From NCBI GenBank assembly GCA_002439875.1, contig DJQB01000030.1, positions 1 through 64,000 on the forward strand: a DNA stretch of 64,000 nucleotides. The letters run 5' to 3'. The position numbers and the translations under genes are program-made. This document shows positions 8,167 through 17,439 of this stretch, one piece after another. The notes below the pieces were generated by a model that did not search any database, had not been told where the DNA came from, and was given only the letters and a program-made list of their open reading frames with translations. The first letter of the stretch is position 1, and the number at the start of each line of letters is the position of its first letter. This DNA comes from Bacteroidales bacterium UBA6397 (lineage in GTDB: Bacteria; Bacteroidota; Bacteroidia; Bacteroidales; UBA932).

Positions 8167-8985
8167 ATGAACACACCTTTAAGAGTCTCTAAAGGCTATG
8201 CACGCCAAGTAAAGTATGCGGTTCTGCTGCCGCTGTTCTTTTTCATGTTCTGTTTTGTCTATAATCCGTTTTCGTTGTCGGATTACTACAATGTAGGCGG
8301 GAAATCATGGACTTTCCACCTTCTGATGCTATCTTGCATCATGCTCGGAGTGTTGGCTCTGACCAGACTTGTTTTCTCGTTTCTGTACAAGTATATTCCT
8401 TTCAAATGGTGGCACTATGTGGTCTGGTGCTTCGGTGAGGTTCTGATCTCAGCATTCTTTTTCGCGCTCTACACGTCTCTATTCTACAGAAAGAGCGGAG
8501 GTATGCCTTACTTCACAGCTCTCCCCTACTGCTTTGAGGTCGTCTGTCTGACATTGGCCTATCCTTATCTGTTCAACGCCCTGCTGCGCATAATCTCGAA
8601 CAAGAATCAAGATTTGGCAGAGGCAGGAAAGGCTCCGGATGAGTCACTTGTCAAGTTCTATGATGAGCACAAAAGGCTGAAACTGACAATAGACCCGGCA
8701 GCTGTACTCTACGTGAGCGCTGACGCGAACTACATCAACATTCACTATCTGGAGAACGACAGGGTAAAGACTTACCAGTTGAGAAACTCAATGAAAAGCC
8801 TAGAAACGGATGCCCTCAAGCATGGTTTCGCGCGCTGCCACAGGTCTTACTATGTGAATCCAAGGCACATCAAGGTGCTAAGCCGGGACAAGGACGGGGT
8901 GATCTACACGGAGTTCATCCGGGATGGGGTCGGGCATATTCCGGTCAGCAAGCAGTACTACGACAGTCTGGCTAAGCTACTTTAA
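8167..8985 (+). CDS. Membrane-anchored LytTR DNA-binding regulator
   Basis: Starting at the ATG at 8167 (MNTPLRVSKGY) gives 272 residues; the upstream in-frame extension is not protein-like and covers the repeats. Four hydrophobic segments fill the N-terminal 160 residues. The C-terminal 100 residues are a LytTR domain: LYVSADANYINIHYLEND, then FARCHRSYYVNPRHIKVLSRDK. This is a one-component regulator that senses at the membrane, with no receiver domain and no adjacent kinase. Its last 9 bp overlap the end of the convergent YiiX-like gene. Confidence 0.85.
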   Translation: MNTPLRVSKGYARQVKYAVLLPLFFFMFCFVYNPFSLSDYYNVGGKSWTFHLLMLSCIMLGVLALTRLVFSFLYKYIPFKWWHYVVWCFGEVLISAFFFALYTSLFYRKSGGMPYFTALPYCFEVVCLTLAYPYLFNALLRIISNKNQDLAEAGKAPDESLVKFYDEHKRLKLTIDPAAVLYVSADANYINIHYLENDRVKTYQLRNSMKSLETDALKHGFARCHRSYYVNPRHIKVLSRDKDGVIYTEFIRDGVGHIPVSKQYYDSLAKLL

Positions 8986-9627
8986 GTAGCCAAGTATCTT
9001 GACATTAGGATCACGTGAGAGTTGCCCTGGATTAGTTCCTGGAACACCTTCCGGCACAGAAAGGCCACGTGATGCATAGAATTTTGTCCAAACCTCTGTC
9101 ACATTTCCGGTGCTGTCCTGAAACGACATAGGAATCGTGCTGAAAACCGCACGTGGATCTTGTCCTTCATCTGCAATTCCTTTCCGGTCATCATCAGGCT
9201 TACCCATGAACACAAACGACTTCTGGACGAGTTCTGAACAGTAAATGGTGCTGTCGCTTGGCATGAATATCTCATCATAGGGGCTTCCCGAAAACCTCTC
9301 GGCATTCCTGATGCTGGCACCAACATCCAAGCCATCCACTCGCCCAACCAAGACAGCATCGGTCTCAGCTAGCCTAACGATAAAGCTATCCAACTGGCTT
9401 CGAGAAACTCCTCGGCCGGGAACTGCTTCGATGATGTCTCCCCCTGCATAAATGGCCACATGGTCGATCTTTAGGCCATCAACGCCCACAGTCACGTCAG
9501 TGATGCTGTTGCCAAGGCCGTTCACGACAAAGAGCAGGTCACCGTCCCTTAAATCCGAGACAGTGACACTCCAGGATGAACATCCGATAAGTGACAGAAT
9601 GAATAGTATAGAGAAAATCTTCCTCAT
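8977..9627 (-). CDS. YiiX-like permuted NlpC/P60 lipoprotein
   Basis: 216 residues with a lipoprotein signal (MRKIFSILFILSLIGCSS, Cys 16). The mature part matches the YiiX/YebB group of papain-like NlpC/P60 enzymes: DGDLLFV, DHVAIYAGGDIIEA with the catalytic His, and IYCSELVQ with the catalytic Cys placed after the His, the permuted order. Likely a periplasmic amidase or peptidase acting on an envelope lipid or peptide; the substrate is unknown. Its 3' end overlaps the LytTR gene by 9 bp on the opposite strand. Confidence 0.8.
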   Translation of the reverse strand: MRKIFSILFILSLIGCSSWSVTVSDLRDGDLLFVVNGLGNSITDVTVGVDGLKIDHVAIYAGGDIIEAVPGRGVSRSQLDSFIVRLAETDAVLVGRVDGLDVGASIRNAERFSGSPYDEIFMPSDSTIYCSELVQKSFVFMGKPDDDRKGIADEGQDPRAVFSTIPMSFQDSTGNVTEVWTKFYASRGLSVPEGVPGTNPGQLSRDPNVKILGYLK

Positions 9628-9715
9628 GAGAAAAGCCTATCAGACAAGGAAAAAAAACAGGCCTGAGTTCGTGGAGAAGTCAGACCATTATGATACTCAA
9701 ATGATTGATCGTGGA

Positions 9716-10084
9716 TTACTCTGCGGAATCATCTTCGCCACCGTACTGGGAAATGTTGTCATCAGGAAGAGCAGAATCAGCTGGAGCATCAGCAGAAGAA
9801 CCTGCCACCTCCTCGTTCTCTGCATCCTCCTCGCCTTCCAGCCATCTTTCCAATGCCTCGGCATCGTCAGTCTTGACCTTAATCTTAACAAGATAAATTG
9901 AATCCCCCGTCTCAACTGTAACTGCATAAAAATAAGTGCCGTCAGGTTTCGGGTACTTGACAAGGTCCGGGAGATAATCACTGAAGCCTCTTGGATATTT
10001 TTCGTTAAACGCTGCGGCAAGTGCTTCGGACATATTCTCGTAACTTACCACATGCCTTTTTTTCTGATCTGGTGCCATGCTCAT
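9716..10084 (-). CDS. Conserved acidic cytosolic protein, unknown function
   Basis: 122 residues (or 120 from a second ATG at 10078). The N-terminal half looks folded (KKRHVVSYENMSEALAAAFN, YLPDLVKYPKPDGTYFYAV) and the last 45 residues are highly acidic and low in complexity (EGEEDAENEEVAGSSADAPA). No signal or membrane segment. I recall similar short proteins with KKRHVV near the N-terminus in other Bacteroidales but no function. It is followed by the YiiX-like gene after 88 bp. Confidence 0.65.
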   Translation of the reverse strand: MSMAPDQKKRHVVSYENMSEALAAAFNEKYPRGFSDYLPDLVKYPKPDGTYFYAVTVETGDSIYLVKIKVKTDDAEALERWLEGEEDAENEEVAGSSADAPADSALPDDNISQYGGEDDSAE

Positions 10085-10103
10085 ATAACCAAATAAAACT
10101 ATT

Positions 10104-10127
10104 CAAAAAAACGGACTGCGACAGTCC
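10104..10127 (-). terminator. Intrinsic terminator after ygiQ
   Basis: On the minus strand GGACTG and CAGTCC form a perfect 6-bp stem with a 3-base loop, followed by a G and seven T. It lies 55 bp past the ygiQ stop codon and ends the rpoD-argS-ygiQ transcript. Confidence 0.75.
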
Positions 10128-10181
10128 TCTTTTTCGGGTACAATATTAAGACATTTTTCCGAATTGCGAACTATAACAGCA

Positions 10182-11903
10182 CTATTTTCTGAAAAAAAAT
10201 GATTTTTGACGTTTTTTCTTCTCTGGATCACGTTCCACGAAGACAGGTTCCATGGTTCGAGGATCTATTCCGGTGTAGTACATCACGGAAGAGGTGGTCA
10301 TGGGTGTTGGGGTGAAATCCTGCACCTGATCCATGTATATTCCTTTCAAGGCAGGATTCTTCGATAGATTCTCCATGTCTTTCATCGTACAACCAGGATG
10401 CGAGGAAATAAAATACGGGACTATTCCTGTGTGGCGGCCATTCTGGGCACAGATCTTGTCAAACTCACTGCGCAGCCTCACAAACAGTTTGAAAGAAGGT
10501 TTGGCGATGTATTGCAAGACTTTGTCCTCCGTGTGTTCGGGAGCGACTTTCATTCGCCCGGATGTGTGGTCAAGAATCAAAGTCTTGAGGTAAGGCTTGG
10601 AAGTCTCATCGACAAAACCGTTCTCATCAAGGAACAAATCATAACGGATTCCGCTACCGATGTAGGAATGGCGGATTCCTGGAAGGGCATCAACCTTCCG
10701 GTACAGTTCAAGTATCTGTTTATGAGAGCGGTTCATGTTCGGACACGGTGCTGGGAACAGGCATGATTTTCTGCGGCATTTGTCGCATAGATCAGGGTTC
10801 TTCCCTCGCATCCCATACATGTTAGCGGTAGGGGCGCCAAGGTCTGAGATATTCCCGGCAAATCCTGGCATCATAGCCAATTTCCTCACTTCCGCAAGAA
10901 TAGAGGCCTGCGAGCGGGACTGGATAAACTTACCCTGATGCGCCGCGATTGTGCAGAAATTGCACCCACCGAAGCAACCACGATGAGTAATAATCGAGTC
11001 TTTGATCATATCATAAGCCGGAATCCTCTTCCCTTTGTAGCGCGGATGCGGCAACTTGGTGAAAGGCAGGTCCCAGAACGAATCCATCTCCTCGGTTGTG
11101 GATGGGGAATATGGAGGATTGATCTGCACGTAGCCGTTCCCGACCGGCTCGATGATAGTGGCAGGATGCATCATATTCGCATGGGTCTCAATCAGATGAA
11201 AGTTCTCCGCGAACGCTTTCTTGTCCCGCTTGCACTCTTCGAACGAATGGAGGACCAACGGATCCTTGACTTTCCACTTGCCGCTCATCCGGAACGCGAT
11301 TTGCGGAATGCGATGAATTTCATGAATGTTCCTCTGTGCTTCAATGGCTTTTGTCAACTCAAGCATCGGCTTCTCACCCATTCCGTAACAAAGGTAGTCG
11401 GCCTTACACCATTGCAAGATTGAAGGAACGAGTTCATCTTTCCAGTAATCGTAATGGGAGAGACGGCGAAGCGAAGCCTCGACTCCTCCGATGATGACGG
11501 GAACGTCTGGATAGAGTTCCTTTAATATGTTAGTATAGACACTGACGGCATAGTCCGGTCTCTGACCGAATTTTCCCTCCGGAGTGTAGGCATCATCGTG
11601 GCGGAGACGTTTGCCGGCTGTGTAGTGGTTCACCATCGAGTCCATCGCTCCGGCATTCACCCCAAAATAAAGCCTCGGAGTCCCTAACTTCTTAAAATCC
11701 CGTAAGTCATCCCTCCAGTTGGGTTGAGGTACAACAGCAACTCTATAGCCGAAATGCTGAAGCCAACGGGCAATGCACGCAGTACCGAAAGAAGGATGAT
11801 CCACAAAGGCGTCACCCGTGAAAAGGATGATGTCGATGTAGTCCCAACCTAAGGCTTTTACTTCCTTCTGGGAAGTCGGGAACATGTAATCCGTCTCGGA
11901 CAT
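10182..11903 (-). CDS. ygiQ: YgiQ-family radical SAM protein
   Basis: 573 residues. The N-terminal part is a cobalamin-binding-like module typical of the family (DIILFTGDAFVDHPSFGTA), followed by GGVEASLRRLSHYDYW and the radical SAM cluster RGCFGGCNFCTIAAHQG with the CxxxCxxC cysteines. A second cysteine group (CDKCRRKSCLFPAPC) is also a family trait. The reaction of YgiQ is not known. It begins 9 bp after argS stops and is the last gene of a likely rpoD-argS-ygiQ operon, ended by the hairpin at 10104-10127. Confidence 0.92.
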   Translation of the reverse strand: MSETDYMFPTSQKEVKALGWDYIDIILFTGDAFVDHPSFGTACIARWLQHFGYRVAVVPQPNWRDDLRDFKKLGTPRLYFGVNAGAMDSMVNHYTAGKRLRHDDAYTPEGKFGQRPDYAVSVYTNILKELYPDVPVIIGGVEASLRRLSHYDYWKDELVPSILQWCKADYLCYGMGEKPMLELTKAIEAQRNIHEIHRIPQIAFRMSGKWKVKDPLVLHSFEECKRDKKAFAENFHLIETHANMMHPATIIEPVGNGYVQINPPYSPSTTEEMDSFWDLPFTKLPHPRYKGKRIPAYDMIKDSIITHRGCFGGCNFCTIAAHQGKFIQSRSQASILAEVRKLAMMPGFAGNISDLGAPTANMYGMRGKNPDLCDKCRRKSCLFPAPCPNMNRSHKQILELYRKVDALPGIRHSYIGSGIRYDLFLDENGFVDETSKPYLKTLILDHTSGRMKVAPEHTEDKVLQYIAKPSFKLFVRLRSEFDKICAQNGRHTGIVPYFISSHPGCTMKDMENLSKNPALKGIYMDQVQDFTPTPMTTSSVMYYTGIDPRTMEPVFVERDPEKKKRQKSFFFRK

Positions 11904-11912
11904 CGGGAATTC

Positions 11913-13700
11913 CTACATTCTCTCAGGCAACTCGATTCCAAGAATGCCCATCGCCTTGCGAAGCACAGCGGAAAGGGTGTCAATCAGAACGAGACGCATC
12001 TTTAGGATGTCCGTGTTCTCCTCCTTAAGGATCGGAGTGTCGTGGTAGTACTGGTTGAACTCCTTTGCCAGGTCATAGGCATAGTTGGCGATGACCGCCG
12101 GGGAATATGCCTGCGCGCCTTCCGCAATCTTAGCCGGAAATGTGTTCAGAAGCTTTATCAGCCTGATTTCCTTTGCACTTAACTCTACCTTGGGAAGAGG
12201 AGAGGCTGCATATTCAATGCCCTTCTCCGCGGCTTTGCGCAGGATGGAGCGGATGCGGGCGTGGGTGTACTGGATGAACGGGCCGGTGTTGCCGTTGAAG
12301 TCGATGGACTCCTTCGGGTTGAAGAGCATTGTCTTCTTAGGATCAACCTTGATGATGAAATACTTAAGGGCTCCAAGACCTATCATATGATAGAGTTTCG
12401 TCTTGTCTTCCTCGCTCATGTCTGCCAGCTTGCCGGACTCATCGGAAGTCGCTCTAGCCTCCTCGTACATCTTCTGGATGAGGTCATCGGCATCCACAAC
12501 AGTACCCTCACGGGATTTCATCTTACCTTCCGGCAATTCGACCATTCCGTATGAAAGATGGAATATGTTGTCGGACCATTCAAATCCCAATTTCTTAAGA
12601 ATCAGCTTCAGCACCTGAAAGTGATAGTTCTGCTCATTGCCCACAACATAGACATGGGAATCAAGATGATACTCGGCAAAACGCCTTTCAGCAGTACCGA
12701 GATCCTGAGTGATATAGACTGAGGTGCCGTCCGAACGGATGAGAAGTTTCCTATCAAGTCCATCGGCAGTAAGATCGCACCATACCGAGCCGTCTGGATC
12801 CTTAACAAAAACCCCCATATCTAAACCTCTCTGTACCAATTCTTTGCCAAGAAGATAAGTCTGAGACTCATAGTAAACTTTGTCGAAAGTGATTCCGAGA
12901 GCCTTGTAGGTCTCGTCGAAGCCTTTCAGCACCCAGCCGTTCATCCTGGCCCAGAGGTCACGTACCTCCTTGTCTCCGGCCTCCCATTTCTGAAGCATCT
13001 CGTGAGCCTCTTTTAGGCAAGGAGCCTCTTTCTTTGCGGTTTCCTCGTCCATTCCTCCTGCCACAAGTTCCTCAACCTCTTTCTTGTAGATGTTGTTGAA
13101 AGCAACGTACATATCACCAACGAGATGATCGCCCTTGATGCCCGTTGACTCAGGAGTGGCACCGTGTCCGACCTTCAGCCATGCAAGCATGGACTTGCAG
13201 ATGTGCACTCCCCTGTCGTTGACAAGTGTGGTCTTGATCACGTTGTTGCCGCTGGTCTTCAAAAGCCTTGACACAGAGTCACCGAGCAGGTTGTTCCTGA
13301 CGTGACCGAGGTGAAGAGGCTTGTTGGTGTTCGGAGATGAGAACTCGACCATGATGTTCTTGCCTGTTTTAGGCAAGTCTCCAAAAGACTTATCAGCAAC
13401 AATCTCACCGAAGAGTTCATTCCAGAACAGATTGGAGAACAGCAGATTAAGGAATCCCTTCACACAATTATATTCGGAGATTTCCGGCACATTGGTCTTG
13501 AGCCATTCCCCGATGGCGTTTCCTGTGTTCTCCGGAGTGGAATGAGACAGGCGCAACAAGGGGAAAACGACCAATGTGAAGTCACCTGTAAATTCCTTTC
13601 TTGTTACGGAAACTTGAAGAGCGGTGGGTTCAATGTCAGCGTTATAGAGAGCCTTGATGGCTTCTGAAGCCTTCGTGGCGATGAAAAGTTCAGGAGTCAT
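11913..13700 (-). CDS. argS: Arginyl-tRNA synthetase
   Basis: 595 residues, the usual length for a class Ia ArgRS. The N-terminal additional domain is followed by the HIGH signature as HLGH in SSPNTNKPLHLGHVRN (about 115-130), the KMSKS-like loop EGKMKSREGTVV (about 395), and a C-terminal DALR anticodon-binding helix bundle ending in LRKAMGILGIELPERM. It charges tRNA-Arg with arginine in the cytosol. Its ATG overlaps the rpoD stop (TAATG, one shared base), so translation is probably coupled to rpoD. Confidence 0.97.
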   Translation of the reverse strand: MTPELFIATKASEAIKALYNADIEPTALQVSVTRKEFTGDFTLVVFPLLRLSHSTPENTGNAIGEWLKTNVPEISEYNCVKGFLNLLFSNLFWNELFGEIVADKSFGDLPKTGKNIMVEFSSPNTNKPLHLGHVRNNLLGDSVSRLLKTSGNNVIKTTLVNDRGVHICKSMLAWLKVGHGATPESTGIKGDHLVGDMYVAFNNIYKKEVEELVAGGMDEETAKKEAPCLKEAHEMLQKWEAGDKEVRDLWARMNGWVLKGFDETYKALGITFDKVYYESQTYLLGKELVQRGLDMGVFVKDPDGSVWCDLTADGLDRKLLIRSDGTSVYITQDLGTAERRFAEYHLDSHVYVVGNEQNYHFQVLKLILKKLGFEWSDNIFHLSYGMVELPEGKMKSREGTVVDADDLIQKMYEEARATSDESGKLADMSEEDKTKLYHMIGLGALKYFIIKVDPKKTMLFNPKESIDFNGNTGPFIQYTHARIRSILRKAAEKGIEYAASPLPKVELSAKEIRLIKLLNTFPAKIAEGAQAYSPAVIANYAYDLAKEFNQYYHDTPILKEENTDILKMRLVLIDTLSAVLRKAMGILGIELPERM

Positions 13701-14560
13701 TAGCCGAGATACGTTTTGAGAAGTTTACTTGCAGACGGTTTCTTAAGCTTTCGGATTGCTTTTTCTTTAATCTGGCGAACCCTTTCGCGAGTCAGATCAA
13801 GTCTTTCTCCTATTTCTTCGAGTGTCATCTCCTGGCAGCCGATGCCGAAGAACGACTTTATGATCTCACGCTCACGCGGAGTAAGAATCTGTAGCGATCT
13901 CTCAATCTCTGTGCTAAGCGACTCGTTCACAAGACCTCTGTCAGCCATAGGGGAGTCATCATTCGGAATCACGTCCAACAGGCTGTTATCCTCACCCTCA
14001 ACGAAAGGTGCATCGACAGACACATGCCTGCCAGAAACCCTGAGAGTGTCGGAAATCTTGTCCTGAGGAATGTCTATCATCTCGGAGAGTTCCTCGTTGG
14101 ACGGGCTTCTCTCGTTCTTCTGCTCGAACTGGGAGAGGGCCTTGTTGATCTTGTTCAGGGAACCTACCTGGTTGAGCGGAAGCCTGACGATCCTGGACTG
14201 CTCGGCCAGAGCCTGAAGGATTGACTGGCGGATCCACCACACAGCGTATGAGATGAACTTGAAACCCCTTGTCTCATCGAACTTCTCAGCGGCCTTGATC
14301 AGGCCGAGATTGCCCTCATTAATCAAATCCGGAAGACTAAGACCCTGATTCTGATACTGTTTCGCAACAGAAACCACAAATCTAAGGTTAGCCCTTGTGA
14401 GTTTTTCCAACGCCTTCTGGTCACCCTTGCGGATTCTCTGCGAAAGCTCTACCTCCTCTTCCGGAGACACCAACTCCTCGCGGCCTATCTCCTGAAGATA
14501 CTTGTCCAGGGACGCGCTCTCGCGGTTGGTGATTGACTTTGTAATTTTTAATTGCCTCAT
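13700..14560 (-). CDS. rpoD: Primary RNA polymerase sigma factor (RpoD/SigA type)
   Basis: 286 residues, the short form normal for Bacteroidetes, without the long region 1.1. Region 1.2 (DKYLQEIGREELVSPEEEV), region 2 with DLINEGNLGLIKAAEKFD and FISYAVWWIRQSILQALAEQ, region 3, and region 4 with TLEEIGERLDLTRERVRQIK are all intact. It recognises the TAnnTTTG promoters seen throughout this window. It is 80 bp downstream of degQ and overlaps argS by one base. Confidence 0.96.
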   Translation of the reverse strand: MRQLKITKSITNRESASLDKYLQEIGREELVSPEEEVELSQRIRKGDQKALEKLTRANLRFVVSVAKQYQNQGLSLPDLINEGNLGLIKAAEKFDETRGFKFISYAVWWIRQSILQALAEQSRIVRLPLNQVGSLNKINKALSQFEQKNERSPSNEELSEMIDIPQDKISDTLRVSGRHVSVDAPFVEGEDNSLLDVIPNDDSPMADRGLVNESLSTEIERSLQILTPREREIIKSFFGIGCQEMTLEEIGERLDLTRERVRQIKEKAIRKLKKPSASKLLKTYLG

Positions 14561-14579
14561 ATATTATAATACACAAATT

Positions 14580-14615
14580 CCCCCGACGGTAGGAGCGGAT
14601 CCATTTCCGTCAGGG
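14580..14615 (-). other. Inverted repeat between degQ and rpoD
   Basis: CCCCGACGG (14581-14589) and CCGTCAGGG (14607-14615) form a 9-bp stem with one G-T pair. No convincing T-run follows on the minus strand, so it may be a weak terminator, an attenuator or an RNA-processing site between degQ and rpoD. Confidence 0.4.
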
Positions 14616-14640
14616 AAACATAATCCTAAACCTTCATCAA

Positions 14641-16128
14641 CTACTCTTTACTGAATCCGAAGAAGGCTTTTCTACCGTTGGCTGTGACACCCTCGATGTA
14701 AACCGCCCTCTTAGCGGACTTGGCGATGTTCAAGACATCCTGAGGTGTGCCGACCTGCTGGTCATTGACATAGGTGATGATCATCCCTTCGGAAGCACCT
14801 GCCTCAAGCATCTTCCCGCTGCCGACAGAAGTCACAAGAACTCCTTTCTTCAGTCCATACCTTGCAAGCTCGTCCTTGTCGGCCTCTTTAATTGTACTTC
14901 CGAAGAAAGCGATCTCTCCGTCGCCCACAACAGTTCCATTCTCACGGCTCGTGCCGGTGAATGTCACCTCAATCTCTTTCTCTTTGCCGTCTCTGACAAT
15001 CTTCAAAGTAGCCTTGTCTCCAGGGTGGAAAGAATTAACCTTAACCTGAACAGCGGCACCATCCTTGACAGTTACCCCGTCAATAGCCAAAAGCACATCT
15101 CCTTTCTTAACTCCGGCCTTATCCGCAGCGCCACCTTTGACAACCTCAACAATATATACGCCCTCAGCTGAAGAAAGTTTCAATTTTTCCAACATATCGT
15201 TTAAAGAATCGTACTTGAGGTCCTTGGCCAAAGCGTCAGTAAGGCCAGCCATGCTCACACCAAGCATCGCCCTCTTCACGGAACCGAAATCAATGAGATC
15301 GCTGACAATCTTCTTTACGATGTTGACAGGAATGGCAAATGAATATCCCGAATACGATCCTGTCTGAGAGACAATCGCTGTGTTGATGCCTACAAGTTCA
15401 CCTGTCTTGTTGACTAGCGCTCCACCAGAGTTCCCAGGATTTACCGCCGCATCGGTCTGGATGAACGATTCGATGTGGACCGTGTTGTTCTCTCTTGGAT
15501 CATGGGCCATGGAACGGCCTTTGGCACTGACAATGCCAGCTGTGATGGTTGACCTGAGCTGATAGCCCAGCGGACTTCCGACAGCAAGAACCCATTCGCC
15601 AAGCCTGAGTTGGTCTGAATCTCCGAACGGAAGAGTAGGAAGACCTTGAGCATCAATCTTGATAAGAGCCACATCTGTGGCGGGATCCGTGCCGATTACC
15701 TTGGCATCATAGGTTTTGTTGTTGTTCAAAGTCACTTGAACCTTTGTGGCATTGGCCACGACATGATTATTGGTAACAATGTAGCCATCAGGACGTATGA
15801 TCACACCCGAACCACTGCCTTGTTGCTCCCTGGTCTGAGGCTCATCATCTCCGAAGAAAAATCGGAACAAGGGATCCACCATCTGGTATTGTTGAGTGAC
15901 AGTGACCTCGACATAAACTACAGCCTCAACAGCGGCTTCCGCAGCGTATGTCAAGTCAGGATAATCAGACTGTGCCAGATTGACAGTCTTTGTGACCATT
16001 CCGTTCTCTGTCTTTGTCACATTGTTTCCTTCCCCAATGGTCGCCGCCTTGACGACGCCGTAAGCCGCCAGCACGCTCAGCAACACTGACAGCAGCACCG
16101 TTACCAAACCTTTTTTCATTTTTGACAT
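14641..16128 (-). CDS. degQ: HtrA/Deg-family periplasmic serine protease
   Basis: 495 residues (start at 16128; a second ATG is at 16119). A hydrophobic N-terminal signal or anchor (KKGLVTVLLSVLLSVLAAYG) precedes a trypsin-like domain with His in VTNNHVVAN, Asp in ATDVALIKID and Ser in NPGNSGGAL. Two PDZ domains follow (about 280-390 with GVKKGDVLLAIDG, and 410-490). This is envelope protein quality control: it degrades misfolded periplasmic proteins. The C-terminal PDZ2 is shorter than in E. coli DegP. The symbol follows family use; DegP and DegQ cannot be separated here. Confidence 0.93.
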   Translation of the reverse strand: MSKMKKGLVTVLLSVLLSVLAAYGVVKAATIGEGNNVTKTENGMVTKTVNLAQSDYPDLTYAAEAAVEAVVYVEVTVTQQYQMVDPLFRFFFGDDEPQTREQQGSGSGVIIRPDGYIVTNNHVVANATKVQVTLNNNKTYDAKVIGTDPATDVALIKIDAQGLPTLPFGDSDQLRLGEWVLAVGSPLGYQLRSTITAGIVSAKGRSMAHDPRENNTVHIESFIQTDAAVNPGNSGGALVNKTGELVGINTAIVSQTGSYSGYSFAIPVNIVKKIVSDLIDFGSVKRAMLGVSMAGLTDALAKDLKYDSLNDMLEKLKLSSAEGVYIVEVVKGGAADKAGVKKGDVLLAIDGVTVKDGAAVQVKVNSFHPGDKATLKIVRDGKEKEIEVTFTGTSRENGTVVGDGEIAFFGSTIKEADKDELARYGLKKGVLVTSVGSGKMLEAGASEGMIITYVNDQQVGTPQDVLNIAKSAKRAVYIEGVTANGRKAFFGFSKE

Positions 16129-16234
16129 ATTAATTTAATTATACAACTATTCACATTCGCAAGTCTTCGGACAGCGTTTCCGAAGCCCACGCCAAAAAAT
16201 CAAATATGATGCCATGATTTTAAGGGAATATTCG

Positions 16235-16242
16235 TATATTTG
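16235..16242 (+). promoter_or_regulatory. -7 box of dnaN promoter
   Basis: TATATTTG lies 62 bp before the dnaN ATG, in the gap shared with the divergent degQ gene. The -33 box is not clear. Confidence 0.45.
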
Positions 16243-16304
16243 CCTTTTGCGGAGGTCACCCACCAGCGACCAACTCAACAATGAATTAAAAAAACCACAC
16301 GAAT

Positions 16305-17423
16305 ATGAAATTCAACGTATCAAGCTCCGAGCTTCTGAAAGGGCTGATGGACATTTCCAAGGCCATCCCGGCCAAGTCCGCCCTGCCGATCCTGGAAAAC
16401 TTTCTGTTTGACCTGAAAGGCAACATGCTAGAGGTCACGGCATCGGATTCCGAACTTACCCTCAGGACAGAGATCGAGGTGGACACAACCGAAGAGGAAG
16501 GCAAGATCGCTGTTCCCGCCAGACACATCATCGACCTGCTGAAAGAACTTCCTGACCAGCCGGTCGCCATCAAGACCGCAAGCGACAGTTCAATCGAATG
16601 CAAATGGACCAGCGGTAACTCCGTCCTGCCATTCTTTCCCGCCGAGGACTATCCTGAGATCAAGGGGACAAGCGAAGACTCCGAAAAGATCGAGTTCCCT
16701 GCCGAAAGCCTTATAGAAGGTATCAACAGCACCATCTACGCAACGGCTGATGACGAGATAAGGCCGGCGATGAACGGAATATTCTTTGATTTCGGACCGG
16801 AATCCACCACTCTCGTGGCTTCCGACTCGCACAAGCTGATCTGCTACACAGCAAAGGAGGTAAAGACTCCAGAGAGATGCTCGTTCATACTGCACAAAAA
16901 ACCTGCGGCGGTGCTCAAGTCGATCCTGGGGAAAGACGACGGTACTGTTGAGATCGCATTCGATTCCAGCACCGTCCTGTTCACTTTCGGCAAGACCACA
17001 ATGGTGTGCAGACTGATTGTCGGCAAGTATCCTAAGTACCGTGACGTGATCCCCCAGAACAACCCGAGCGTGCTGAAAATCGACAGGGCACTGTTCCTGA
17101 ACACCGTGAGGCGTGTGGCCGTCTGCGCCAACAAGGCTTCCAACCACATCAAACTGGATCTCAAGCCGGGGCAGATGGAAATCACGGCCCAGGATCTCGG
17201 CTTTGCGATCGCCGCGTACGAGAAAATCAACTGTGACTACAGCGGCGATGAGCTTTCGATCGGATTCAAGTCTACGTTTCTCACGGAGATCCTTGCGAAC
17301 ATGAGCTGCGAGACTGTCGTGATGAAATTCGCCGACGCACGACGCGCCGCTCTCATCGTCCCTTCTGAGGACGATGCAGAAAGCGGAAAGATCTGCGGCA
17401 TCCTTATGCCAATCATGGTTTAA
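16305..17423 (+). CDS. dnaN: DNA polymerase III beta subunit (sliding clamp)
   Basis: 372 residues, the normal length, with three clamp domains. Recognisable segments are MKFNVSSSELLKGLMDISKAIP at the start, LPILENFLFDLKGNMLEVTASDSELTL in domain 1, the ASDSHKL turn in domain 2 and the C-terminal ICGILMPIMV. It forms the ring that tethers replicative polymerase to DNA. Unlike in many bacteria no dnaA or recF lies beside it; the next gene is a DnaQ-like exonuclease, 16 bp on, so the pair may be cotranscribed for replication fidelity. Confidence 0.96.
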   Translation: MKFNVSSSELLKGLMDISKAIPAKSALPILENFLFDLKGNMLEVTASDSELTLRTEIEVDTTEEEGKIAVPARHIIDLLKELPDQPVAIKTASDSSIECKWTSGNSVLPFFPAEDYPEIKGTSEDSEKIEFPAESLIEGINSTIYATADDEIRPAMNGIFFDFGPESTTLVASDSHKLICYTAKEVKTPERCSFILHKKPAAVLKSILGKDDGTVEIAFDSSTVLFTFGKTTMVCRLIVGKYPKYRDVIPQNNPSVLKIDRALFLNTVRRVAVCANKASNHIKLDLKPGQMEITAQDLGFAIAAYEKINCDYSGDELSIGFKSTFLTEILANMSCETVVMKFADARRAALIVPSEDDAESGKICGILMPIMV

Positions 17424-17439
17424 ACACTGTTCTAAGGCT

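Noticed and set aside
14580..14615. A definite terminator separating degQ from rpoD
   Set aside because: The stem is good but no T-run follows on the minus strand, so it is listed only as an inverted repeat.
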